From Cryptomeria japonica (taxonomy: Eukaryota; Streptophyta; Pinopsida; Cupressales; Cupressaceae): a DNA stretch of 60,000 nt. A program made the position numbers and the translations under genes. The notes beneath the pieces were generated by a model. That model searched no databases. It was not told where the DNA came from and saw only the letters and a program-made list of their open reading frames with translations. Shown here piece by piece: positions 1 to 10,809 of this stretch. The stretch is from the NCBI RefSeq assembly GCF_030272615.1, contig NC_081414.1, positions 527,975,137 to 528,035,136 of the forward strand, given 5' to 3'. Numbering within the stretch: the first letter of the stretch is position 1; every line of letters starts with the position of its first letter.

Positions 1-1529
1 AATCGCGCAATAGAGGACGTCTCTCCTATCATAATCCGGAAAAATTTCATCATCAGTATCAACAGAATCCTTTACCATCTTACGGATTTTATCTCAAAAA
101 CACTTGTTTAGAATTTTCAAATTGTCAAATCCAGTTTCCAGACCAGGAGGGTTTTATCCATATCATTTGACACGCTTTATCCTGAAGGGGCAGCTAAACC
201 TTCACTCTGATAAAGTAAGATTTGAAATTTCTCAAACAGGAATCAACTGAATCCAAACAAATCAAAGGAAACCATTGATCACTCATGCATGACTAATCCC
301 CTTATTCTGAGAAGAAAGAACCTCTATCGTAACATCACGTTGAAGAAACAACAACCTAGTTTTTCCAAATTCATCAAGAGAAATAAATTTTTATACATCA
401 ATCATCAACCAAATCATAACAATGACATCAATCAGTATGACTGCTGGGTTTTGTTCTAGTTAGTCTTATCTTTATCAATTGATGGAAATACATGTTTCAC
501 AAATCATATTGTACATATCATATCCACCCATCTGAGACGTCACCAGAAATTCACAAATGCTTATCAATCTTGGACATACTTAGTGTAGTCACTGTCCTTG
601 GTTTCTCTGAAACAATTATCCAAATAATATCCCACCATAGCTAGGTGATCAGTGTACATATCCATATCAAAGTAGTATCAACAACAAGGGGCAAAATCCT
701 GACCTCACTGGGGGCATCTCGCCTTCAAGATTTTCAACATCAGACCAAAAACGTAGCAAGACGACAAGGATCAAAACAACCAACAAATGACAAATGACAA
801 TGCAAGAAGGCTAAACATCACGAACTTGAACTAATTTCAACTGAACAAAGATCTATTTTGCAAGATGTTTTAATTGACAAGAATACATTTCCAATAGCAT
901 GCATGATTACTTATGGTTGTTAATTTTTTCTTATCATATCTCCTGAGCACCTCCAGGATGTCTTACGACTAGAGAAGCAAGGAAGGAATGTGATGTTTTA
1001 TTTGTCTTCTATCTGTGAGTGAAGTCTTTTACCATGCAAATTTGTCCTATGAAGAAAACAGGTGGCATATCACTGAGGACATTTCGAATTTGTATGGGAC
1101 AAAGGTTAACTCTTGTATGTTTACGCAATATGCACTCAGGTTGTCCTGGTTCAATTATACCTTGACGCTTGTGCTATCTTGCAAAATCAAATATCATGTA
1201 AATTTTTCTCAGGTCATTATGGTTCAATTATACCATTATGCTTGTATAAATTTTCAACATATCCTAAACAAATCAATGCTCAATGATGATATTTACAAAG
1301 AAAGCAAATAAATGGTTATATCGGATGGCAAATACAGAATGAGAGATGCTCCAAAAACAATTAGTTGCATATCATTTTACAAATTAGTTGCATATCATTT
1401 TTACATTAATTGCATATCATTTTACAATTAGTTGCATATCATATCGTACATCTCATTTTCAAAATATCATTCATCATTCATCATTGCATCCCTCGCATGC
1501 ATATCTATCACATCATCATGGAATCATTC

Positions 1530-1719
1530 TTCCAACCTATCTTCCATCATTCTTCTAAACTATCTTCATCATTCTTCCAGCCTATCTTCTAAACTATCTT
1601 CTATCATTCTTCTAAACTATCTTCTAAACTATCTTCTATCATTCTTCTAAACTATCTTCTAAACTATCTTCATTATTCTTCCAAACTATCTTCTATCATT
1701 CTTCCAAACTATCTTCTAT
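1530..1719. repeat. Short tandem array, CTTCTAAACTAT-type
   Basis: Imperfect tandem repetition of a pyrimidine-rich unit close to TCTTCTAAACTATCTTC, alternating with ATCATTCTTC, about a dozen times. It lies in the 3' region of element K. Confidence 0.85.
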
Positions 1720-1862
1720 CATGTCTTATACAGGCGGTATCATTCCTGAAACCAGACGCTCAATCATCCATGTCTTATACAGGCAGTATCATTCTTGAAA
1801 CCAGATGCTCAATCATCCATGTCTTATACAGGAGGTGTCATACCTGAAACCAAACTTGCTCT
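1720..1862. repeat. Three tandem copies of a 49-bp unit
   Basis: Units starting CATGTCTTATACAGG begin at 1720, 1769 and 1818, a fixed spacing of 49 bp. The third copy is more diverged and its end is degraded. Confidence 0.9.
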
Positions 1863-2134
1863 CATTCCAATCAATCTAATCAATCTTATCAAACCCATGC
1901 ATGCCATCACTATCTAATCTTCTATCTTTCAAACAACATTCTTCTTCTTTCGAGAGATCATTCATGCTTTGTGTGCACGAACGATCTCCCGAGGGGGCAT
2001 TATCATATCAAATCTCAAAACAAATCCAATATCAGTTTCCACATAAAAACAAAGATATCAAAATCAAACTTACATCAACAACATGAAACAAATTTGCTCA
2101 TCTACATCAAGTTCAAAATCCTATCATTTCATAT

Positions 2135-2302
2135 CAACTTGTAACACAACTCAAGTTCTCAAAAACCATATCAAAACTTGCAAAACAACTCAAGTACCAA
2201 AATCACATAAACTTGTAAAACAACTCAAGTTTCCCACCCATATCAAAACTTGTAAAACAACTCAAGTTTCCAACCCATATCGGCTTGTAAAACAACTCAG
2301 GC
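2135..2302. repeat. Five tandem copies of a ~36-bp unit
   Basis: The core ACTTGTAAAACAACTCAAG recurs five times with spacers of variable length carrying CCATATC. Spacing is roughly 33-40 bp. Copies diverge by a few bases each. Confidence 0.85.
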
Positions 2303-2465
2303 TTTCATACACATTGAACTTGAAATAGACCACGCAAATACATCATATTCTGATCAAAACAACAGATTGATATCTATACATAACTTGGAAAATTGCACAT
2401 CAAAACAAGTTATACAAATACTCATCTTGGATAAATTCATAAAAACACGACAGGCACACAAAACA

Positions 2466-2571
2466 ATCACACATCAAATCAAATCTGGTATCACACATCA
2501 AATCAAATCTGGTATCACCATCAAATATCGAATTTGGGGCATCACACATCAAATATCGAATTTGGGGCATG
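2466..2571. repeat. Two short tandem duplications (CACACATCAAAT-type)
   Basis: A 24-bp unit beginning TCACACATCAAATCAAATC occurs twice, followed by two copies of a unit containing CAAATATCGAATTTGGGGCA. The two arrays share the CACACATCAAAT core. Confidence 0.8.
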
Positions 2572-2666
2572 ACAAATCATAAGAGCGACACAAAAATTGC
2601 ATTTGATCATAAAAATACAAAAACACATCATTTTCTTTGAAATAACATGTGCACACACGTCACTTC

Positions 2667-2680
2667 AAAGAGGGGCAAAA
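2667..2680 (+). other. Polypurine tract of element K
   Basis: AAAGAGGGGCAAAA directly precedes the TG that starts the LTR at 2681. A purine tract in this position primes plus-strand DNA synthesis in LTR retrotransposons and fixes the orientation of K as plus. Confidence 0.7.
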
Positions 2681-3103
2681 TGTAGACGTATAAAAATGAT
2701 CATATTCCTAAATGAATATTTTATGTTCATTTCCCTATTTAATTAAATCCAATTTGATTAAATTATCCACATTCTTCTATTTAATTAAGTGAATCACTTG
2801 ATTAAATTCACTATACCATTTAATGAATAAATCATTTTATTCAATTAAATCCCCCTAGCCACTTTTAATTAAATTCAAATTTAATTAAATAGTTATCCTA
2901 AATTGAATAAATCAAATTTATTTAATTGCAACCAAATTGAATGAAAATCAAATAATTCAATTAAATCCTATTATCCCCCCCATCCACTTGCAAAATCCCA
3001 AACCCCTTCCTAATCCCTTCTAGAATCTTCTAATCGATTCTAATTAACCTAACTCTCCTCTAAACTTTGTCACATCCCTAAGCAAAGGGAGGTCACTTCT
3101 CAA

Positions 3104-3245
3104 ATGGCCCAAAGTCTTGGATAACCATTGAAGGTTTTCAACCTTCAACCACTAAAACCCTAAAGTCTTTGAAAACCATTGAAGGCTTCCAACCTTCAAC
3201 CACTTAATCCCCAAAGTCTCCAATAACCATTAATGGTTATTTCAA
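3104..3245. repeat. Three ~50-bp repeats with internal hairpin, in the K LTR
   Basis: AAAGTCT...AACCATT(G)AAGG recurs three times at about 50-54 bp spacing. The first two copies contain a dyad (TTGAAGG ... CCTTCAA) around a short loop. This is the upstream promoter side of the LTR. Confidence 0.75.
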
Positions 3246-3598
3246 ACCCTCCCACATGGTTAAAACATTTGTTTTGACTCAACCTCTACCCAACCCAAGG
3301 GTCTCATCAGGTTATTAATGCTTTGACCATGATTATCTCTTAATCATTTGCACAAAGGTTTATCTTTGGATTAGATCCTAATTCAGTGGGTAAACCTAAC
3401 TTAGACTTGACCCTTAGCCTTTAGATAACCAAGAGGTCTCCTCAGGCCTTTAATGCCTCCAACCTCTTCTTTCAACCCAATCCTATGTTGACACTTGTCA
3501 CCATTTCATTGGTGCAAATTGTGCACATGGATCCCCAACTTTCAAACCTGGCCCTTGATTAAACCTTTCAATCCTGACCATCCATTGCCCTGTTTGTG

Positions 3599-3608
3599 CT
3601 ATAAATAG
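3599..3608 (+). promoter_or_regulatory. TATA box in the K LTR
   Basis: CTATAAATAG lies about 920 bp into the LTR and is the best TATA-type motif there. Transcription would start some 30 bp downstream, separating U3 from R. Confidence 0.6.
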
Positions 3609-4138
3609 AGCCCTCATTCCTCCATTCTAAACAATCATCTTTCAAATTTGAAGCATCACACTTATGCTCAAATTGTTTCAAGCTTTCACATCTTTATATA
3701 CTCCTCATTTAGCCTCTTTTAGATCATAAATTAGACTAATATGCATGCTAGAGTAATTTATTTATCATTTTAGTTCCATCATAGAGTAAATATAGTATGC
3801 TAGGATAATCTTCATACTAACCTCGTCATCTTATCATTTAGTTTGTTGCATTTCTAGCATCTCATCTAGCTTATAACACATCTCATATTAAAAACAGTTA
3901 AAATCTCTCTCTCGTTCTCATATTTGCCATCCCTAAGCCATTTTGCTCAGTAATCTGAGAGCAAAACATTGGTTTGAGGGACATTGTGAGATAGAGAACC
4001 ATGGGACCCTCCTTGGGAAGCTGAGTAACACATCGTTACTCCATAGCTTGCATCAAGAAGTCCTGTGTGTGTGTGTGGATTGGTATTTTACATATTTTTC
4101 ACATTTTTAATTCTAATAATCCATTTTTCCCACATACA

Positions 4139-6817
4139 ATTCCAATTCATCTTCCATATCTTTAATTCAATATTTATCTTCACATGCCTCATTAATTGAT
4201 GTAGGTTCAATTTGAGAAATAAGACATACCTCTTCATTTGCCAATCTTCCTCTAGTCATAACTCCTTGAAATTTGTTATTAATTATTTGACTTTCAGAGT
4301 GGTTCAATCTTACATACCTGGGTGTGTTTTTACTTGTTGTTGTTCTTCAGTGACTGTTGAATCTTTAGATGATGTCGGTGTAACTGGATCAACATTCTAT
4401 ATTGGTGTATTCATAGTAGGTTCATTTGTGATTATCTCTATTGTCAGTTCAGAGTCCATGTACCTTGAATTTCCTCTAAATTGTTCATCAATCTTCACAT
4501 TTGCACTCTCAACAATTTTCTGCAATCTCTTGTTAAAACATCTATATGCCTTTCTCTTAGATGAATAACCAAGAAATATTCCTTCATCACTTCTAGGATC
4601 AAATTTGCCAATATACTCATCTCTTCTAATATAGCATTAACTTCCAAATATTTTGAAATGTTTAAGAGTAGGAGTATTTCCAAACCATAGTTCATGAGGG
4701 GTCTTACCGGTTTCACCTCTGATGTGTACTTTGTTGAATGTATAAACCGTTGTATTGACTACTTCTCTCTAGTATATATGAGGTAGATTTGCTTTTGATA
4801 TCATACTTCTGGCTGCATCCAAGATAGTTTCATTTTTCTTTTCAACAACTCCATTCTGCTGGGGTGTCCGGGGTGCTGATAACTGTCTTCTTATCCCATT
4901 CACTTCACAGAATGTATTAAATTCCTTAGAAGTGAATTCACCTCCTTGATCTGATCTCAAACATTTGATTTTCTTGTTGGTTTCATTCTCTACCACCACT
5001 TTGAATAGTTTGAGTTTTCCAAATGCTTCAGATTTCTCCCTGAGAAAAGTAACCCAACACATTCTAGAATAGTCATCAATTATTAGCATAAAATACCTAT
5101 CTCCTTGTATACTTCTAGTTCTTGCTAGACCACATAAATTAGTATGAATTAGATCAAGAACATTGTTGGATTTCTCTGGAATACTTTTGAAAGATGCTCT
5201 AACTTGCTTTCCAAGTTGACATTCCTTACATACTGGATTGTGAGGTTTAACAATCTTAGGTAAATCTCTTACTGCCTTAGTTGTACTGATTTTCACAATG
5301 CAATCAAAATTTACATGACAAAGTCTCTTATGCCATAACCAACTTTCATCAATATGTGCAATCAAACATGATTCTTCATTGTTGTTCAAATGAAAGATAT
5401 TACCTTTAGTTTGATTACTGGTTGCAATTTCCAAACCAATTCTATTTAAGATTTTGCATTTACCATTCTTGAATTGTAACTGAAATCCTTTCTCAACTAA
5501 CTGACCAACACTCAAAAGATTATGCTTCAAACCTTCAACATAGTAAACATTATCAGTATTGTGCTTACCATCAAAAGATATAGTGCCTTTTCCTTTGATC
5601 ATACAAGCTTTATCATCTCCAAATCTCACTAGACCTCCATTGTGATCTTGAAAGGTTAAGAATTTACTCTTATCACCAGTCATGTGATGTGAACATCCTG
5701 AATCAATAATCCATTCATCCTTATCTTCAACTTTAGCTGCAAGGGCCTACTCTACTGGTTGAACAGTAGGTGTCGGTTGATCTGCTATTATAGCAACAAA
5801 AGCCCATCCATTGTCTGTCAATTCCTCATCAGAATCATCAATAACTCCTTCATCAGCATAATAACAAGATTTGTCTATATTCTTCTTGAATTTGTATCTC
5901 TGATAATCAGGGTTAGGCTTATATGTTCTCTTAGCTTCTTCTCTTAATCTTGCATGTTTATCAGGACATCTAGAAGCCATATGACCAATCTTATTATAGT
6001 TAAAACATTTAAAGGGCGCTTTACGTTCATACTTACTTCCAACTAGACCTTTAGGCATTTTTCTTGCAAATAGTGCTTCAAGCTCTTCCAGTTATTCATT
6101 CTCCTTCCTGATATCTTCAAGTTATTTTGCATAGAAGGCTTTCCAATCAGATTTATTAGATGATGATGATGCTTTGAAAGCTAGATTTGTCTTAATAGTA
6201 GCAACAGGGCCAAATTCCTCAAGTTAAAAAGCTGAAAGTTTTCCAACCAAGGTGTCTCTAGATATTGATGTATTAGGCATTGTTTTTAATTCATTTATAG
6301 CAGTAAATTTCATTTTATATGCCGGTGGCAGTGCTCTTAAAACTTTAGAAACAATCTCATCTTCACTTAAGGTTCCTCCACAACATTGTATACCCAAAAC
6401 AATTTCATTTACTCTTTCCATAAAAGAAGGAATTCTTTCATCTTCTTCCATTTTCAGATTTTCACACCTGACCCAGAAGCATTCAAGTTTTGCAATTTTG
6501 ACTGTGGAATCTCCTTCATTCAATGTTTCCAATTTGTCCCAAATAGCTTTAGCAATAGATCTATCTGATAATCCCATGACTTGCTGATCTGATAATGCAC
6601 TCAAAAGTGCTTCTCTTGCTTTGCAATCATTTTCCTCATCTTTAGCCAAGTTAGGTGGATTAGGTTGACCTTGAGTAGGAGAAGTATAACCATTTTTTGT
6701 AACATCCCATATGTCCTTTCCAATACAATTCAAATGTGTCTCCATCCTGATCTTCCATATGCCATAGTTGGTTCCATCAAGTTTTAGACTATCCTTCCTG
6801 AAATAGCTAGAAGACAT
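4139..6817 (-). pseudogene. Copia A gag-protease-integrase remnant
   Basis: From the ATG at 6817 one reading frame runs to 4769 with a few in-frame stops. Residues 1-197 are a Copia gag with the typical KLDGTNYGIWKIRM start. A degenerate zinc knuckle follows near 5990 (CFNYNKIGHMASRC, second Cys replaced by Tyr). The protease active-site motif IDSGCSHHM is near 5690. Next come the GAG-pre-integrase zinc region (WHKRLCH, CKECQLGK) and an integrase core with LRSDQGGEF and PQQNGVVE near 4850. Stops include one after gag (6224), a TAG at the gag-protease junction (5747-5749) and a TGG-to-TAG change at 4769. Below 4769 the integrase C-terminal region continues with more breaks. No function is expected. 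Confidence 0.85.
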
Positions 6818-6858
6818 TGGATCTCCTCAAGCTGTTAAACAACTGCAAAAAGAGGACT

Positions 6859-6872
6859 AGGCTCTGATACTA
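6859..6872 (-). other. Primer-binding site of Copia A
   Basis: Read on the minus strand, TAGTATCAGAGCCT begins two bases after the LTR end. It matches the usual plant Copia site TGGTATCAGAGC (initiator-Met tRNA 3' end) with one change in the first triplet. Confidence 0.8.
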
Positions 6873-6874
6873 AT

Positions 6875-7919
6875 TGTTAGGTCCTAGAGACAACTGAGAG
6901 GGGGGGGTGAATCAATTGTCTAATAAATTCAACCAAAATTAACTTAACCAAAACTTAATGCTTAATGCCGGTAAACCAAACTTTATGCCGGTAGACAGTT
7001 TTATCAGTTAATTATAGTACCGATAAAGATTAATGCATGAAACATAAAGACAATAACATCCACAACACATAACACAAATATTTGTACGTGGAAACCCTGT
7101 AAGGGGAAAAACCATGGTGGGAAGCCTTACCCACAATCAAATGATACTACTGCAGATAGTATGTGTGTACAATATGGAGTTTGCACATGCAGAAAGGCTA
7201 GCTGCCTAGAGCTCACTACTCAATCACAAAATGGGAGTCACACTGACTACAATTGGATGGTTAAATCCAATGATAATGTACTGCATAAAATAGCATCTTC
7301 ATATGTTGGATTCAGTACCACTTTAGTTCTGATTGCCTTCACAAAAACCTTCCTTCAACCTTCAAATGATGTCTGCGTGTATGGCTCTGCTTATTTTCGC
7401 ATATACCCTATTACAATCCTTTTTCCAATCACATATCAATCTCACAAATGAGATCTTACATTTATACCATAACCTAAGACCAATTGAATAGGTCGGCTCA
7501 CTAAAAGATATTACAATAAAATCAATTACAAATAAATCATTATGCGATGCATCATGTCGGCTCAATGCATTTACAATAATAATAAATCATCTCCATAATA
7601 TGTTGTGCTGATATGGAATAGATATGCTTGCCGGTGCATAACTTGGACCTATTTGCCGGTAACATCAAATATGCAAACCCAAATAGACCAATAACCAAAT
7701 TGTGAAACCAAGTGATCGAATAATGTCTTCGACATAACCAAGTAGTCTCCAAGTCATTCCAAGTGCCAGTGAACAATATAACCTACCGGTGACTGTGCAT
7801 AGGTCATTGACTTGCCGGTGAACAAAACCAAATATCTCCAAGTGCTAATAAGGTTGACAAGTGTTGACAAGTGTTGACATCAATGAAAAAACCATATCAA
7901 CATATCCAAAACACCAATA
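6875..7919 (-). mobile_element. 5' LTR of Copia A
   Basis: About 1,045 bp, aligning along its length with the 9699-10752 and 15321-16389 LTRs of element B. Its 3' end (plus-strand 6875) reads CCTAACA on the minus strand, preceded by the C-run (eight G on the plus strand). The start at 7919 has lost its TG. Its matching 3' LTR is not in the window. Confidence 0.8.
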
Positions 7920-9693
7920 GTTAACCCTAATTAGTCGAATCCAATCAAGATAATAGTCTCTTTCCCATTAGGATTGAGCCTAGATCTATTGGATTCAACC
8001 CTCTTTCAATGTAATTTGGTTAATTGGGTCATTTAGTGGATTTACTTAGTAAAATACCAATTCTTAATTTTTCATACATTACATGGAATATAATGATGTT
8101 CAAATTCTTCTTGTGCACAAAGATCAATGAGTTGTGCAAAAAAGAAGACCATATAAAAATCAAAGGCTAGATAAATATTATATTGACAAGTGGTAGAACA
8201 CACCAAAAGTTAAATTCATAGGTTAATCTTTGCACATGTAAAATACATATATTATTTTGCATTAGCTTATATGTATTAATATTTACAGTGGTATGCTTTG
8301 ACTTATAAAGCCTCTTCTTTTCTATAATTTTTTTTTCCACACAACTAACCACCACAAAACTAATATTTGTTTTATTTCTATATTACCAGTTATTTATTAT
8401 ATTTAATTATTTAGACTATATTTACTATACAAAGATGACTTCAACATTTTATCCTATTTACCTATACTTATCTTAGTATAGTAAATATTACATCTTAGTA
8501 TAGTAAATATAATAGAAGTCCATATTTTCTAGGAGCCAAGTAGAAACCCATCAAGTTGCTTTGTAACCCTTGTAAAGGTGTAGCTATTAAAAGTTAAATT
8601 CTTGAATTCTTGGATTCAACCTCTTTAAAGTCTTCAATTACAAATCTCCTTAATAACTAGTAAACCATTCATGTTGAGATACATCCATAATACACCATCA
8701 AGTTGTCTCATGACCCTCATAATGGTATGAATTCCAAGATCTATTAACTCTTGAACTATTTGGGTAGCCATCCATACTAAAATTCATTTACACTAGATCC
8801 CTACCTATCTTAATGAGTGGTTTTCCATACTCAACTATTCATAGGTACAAATTTCCCAAGCCCCTTCTTGATCCATAAAGGGACAAAAATGAATGACTAA
8901 TAATTTTAATACAAAACATCATCTCTCAGTGAGAAGCTATCTCAAGATGATAAGACTCCTGGAACCATCCAGTCTCCTCTTTGACCTCTTTATTCTCTAT
9001 TCATCAAATACAACATAATTTTTTTTACAACTCCAAGTGCATGAAATATTAAAGAGGAATCCACAAGAATGGACACTCCACAATAATCTCTTCACCAATC
9101 CAACTACCTATTATCTTAGCCTTTCAAACATTTAAATTCAAGAAGTTTTATTTTTTAGCTCCCACACATCATAGAGAGTGCACATGTACATGAAACTATA
9201 TTTTCTCTCATCACCAATTCCATAACACAACATCTACAGTCCACAAGCCCAAACCAATCAATCAATCTCCATGGGAAGTGGAAATGACACAATCATTAGT
9301 TTGGGCTTTGCAGTATGTTACAAACTTAATGAAGTCACCATATTTACTAAATGGGAATGATTGACAAAGTAGCAATTTTTGTGAAATGACTCATATTTTA
9401 TATGTTATTAGAAATCTACAACATTGAGAAAATGAAAATAAAAAAGACCAATCTAACAATCTATATTGACATTTTAATTATGGTTGACTTATACATCAAT
9501 ATTAGGTTCTTATGGCACAATGTCTAGAATAAAACAAAGATTTTCAAAAATGCCTCAATCTGTTTATAGAGAAAATAATCCCATCAAAATGTGTTCCACA
9601 TGATGAAAAGGAAACCATAGGATAAAATGAAGATTGTGATAAGATAAGTTCATTCAAATAAGTTTTATTGCCTAGGTTCTTAGTGTGCAATTT
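7920..9693. other. AT-rich intergenic DNA, no feature seen
   Basis: Between elements A and B. Short AT-rich open frames only, with no recognisable domain, repeat array or LTR terminus. It was continuous with 16395 onward before B inserted. Confidence 0.6.
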
Positions 9694-9698
9694 CATAA

Positions 9699-10752
9699 TG
9701 TTGGTATTTTGGTATGGTTTTGTCATTGATGTCAACACCTACTAACACTTATCAACTCTGGCACTTTGAAGAATCGACAATGTTCATTGGCAAGCAAGTG
9801 ACTTATGCACAGTCACCGGTATCTTGTACACCAGCATGATATGATGTTCACCGACACTTGGAATGGCATGAAAAACACCTGGTTATGTCGAAGACATCGT
9901 TTGGACACTTTGTCTTGGAGGTTTGTTCATTGGCATATTTGTGTTTGCATATTTTTTGTTACCGGCAAATATGTCCAGGTTATACATGGACAGGCTTATC
10001 TATTTCAGATCAGCACGACACACTATGGAGAAGTTTTATTATTGTTATAAATGCATCAAGCCGACATGTTGAATCGGTTATTGCATCAGATATTGTTTTA
10101 TTTGTAAATTGATTTTATTGTAATATCCTTTAGAGACAACCTACTAAAATTGGCCTTAGGTTATGATATAAATGTAAGATCTTATTTGTAAGATTGAGTG
10201 TGGAATAAAAAGGATGAAATAATTCGGTATATGCGAGAATAAGCAGAGCTTTACACGCAGACATCATTTGAAGGTGAAGCAAGGTTTTTGTGAAGACAAT
10301 CAGAACTACGCCGGTACTGAATCCAACATAGTAAGATGCTATTTTGAGTAGTACATCCTTATTGGATTTAACCATCCAATTGTAGTCAGTGTGACTCCTA
10401 TTTGTGTTTGAGCAACGATTTCTAGGTGCTTGGCCTTTTGGCATGTGCAGACCCCATTTGTATACACATACTATTTGCAGTAGTATCATCTGATTGTGGG
10501 TAAGGTTTCCCACTGTGGTTTTTCCCCTTACAGGGTTTCCATGTACAAATATTTGTGTTATGTGTTGTGGATGTCATTGTCTTTCTATTTCATGCATTAA
10601 TCTTTACTGGTACTATAATTAACTGATAAAACTGTCTATCGGCATAAAAGTTTTGTTTACTGGTATTAAGCATTAAGGTTGGTTAAATTGTTGGTTTGAA
10701 TCTACTTGACAACTGATTCACCCCCCCCTCTCAGTTGTCTCCAGACCTAACA
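9699..10752 (+). mobile_element. 5' LTR of Copia B
   Basis: Starts TGTTGGTATTTTGG and ends GACCTAACA (1,054 bp). It carries the run of C shortly before its 3' end. Aligns along its length with 15321-16389. Confidence 0.93.
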
Positions 10753-10754
10753 AT

Positions 10755-10767
10755 TGGTATCAGAGCC
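10755..10767 (+). other. Primer-binding site of Copia B
   Basis: TGGTATCAGAGCC begins two bases after the 5' LTR. It is complementary to the 3' end of plant initiator-Met tRNA, the usual primer of plant Copia elements. Confidence 0.92.
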
Positions 10768-10809
10768 TAGTCCTCTTTTTGCAAAAGTTTAATAGCTTGA
10801 GGAGATCTA

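Larger units (their letters stand above)
1..2680 (+). mobile_element. Element K, 3' internal region (non-coding, tandem-repeat rich)
   Basis: This stretch lies directly upstream of a polypurine tract and a TG-starting LTR, so it is read as the 3' untranslated part of an LTR retrotransposon whose coding part lies outside the window. No frame here resembles gag, protease, integrase or reverse transcriptase; the short open frames are interrupted and repetitive. It holds at least four separate short tandem arrays, listed on their own. A repeat-rich region between pol and the 3' LTR is known from some plant Ty3/Gypsy (Tat/Ogre) elements, which makes Gypsy the likeliest class, but no protein domain proves it. 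Bases 1-1500 show nothing else recognisable. Confidence 0.5.
2681..4138 (+). mobile_element. 3' LTR of element K
   Basis: The segment starts TGTAGACGT after a polypurine tract and ends CATACA, giving TGTA/TACA inverted termini and a length of 1,458 bp. It contains a plausible promoter (TATA box near 3600) with a repeat-rich U3. The end at 4138 is chosen because the downstream sequence from 4139 aligns with Copia element A, as expected if K inserted into A; ATTCC at 4139-4143 would be the target duplication, with its partner outside the window. An alternative end at 4092 (also TACA) leaves about 46 bp unexplained. Confidence 0.65.
4139..7919 (-). mobile_element. Ty1/Copia element A, 3'-truncated
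   Basis: Minus-strand Copia element with 5' LTR (7919-6875), primer-binding site, gag, zinc knuckle, protease and integrase. It closely matches element B. The match to B runs through the integrase C-terminal part to about 4140, then stops abruptly where the K LTR begins, so reverse transcriptase, RNase H and the 3' LTR are missing here. They may lie beyond K, upstream of the window. The outer end at 7919 is inferred by aligning the LTR start with B; the expected TG is mutated to TA. Confidence 0.85.

Noticed and set aside
1015-1311. 98-residue open frame in the K 3' region
   Set aside because: No domain, begins with a non-ATG codon, and contains repeated segments. Treated as chance.
4082-4092. 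K LTR end at 4092 (TACA)
   Set aside because: It would leave 46 bp belonging to neither K nor A. The TACA at 4138 abuts the A homology directly.
4495-4716. 73-residue open frame on the minus strand in Copia A, and its counterpart at 12879-13079
   Set aside because: Out-of-phase reading of the integrase C-terminal region. It is conserved between A and B only because the DNA is homologous.
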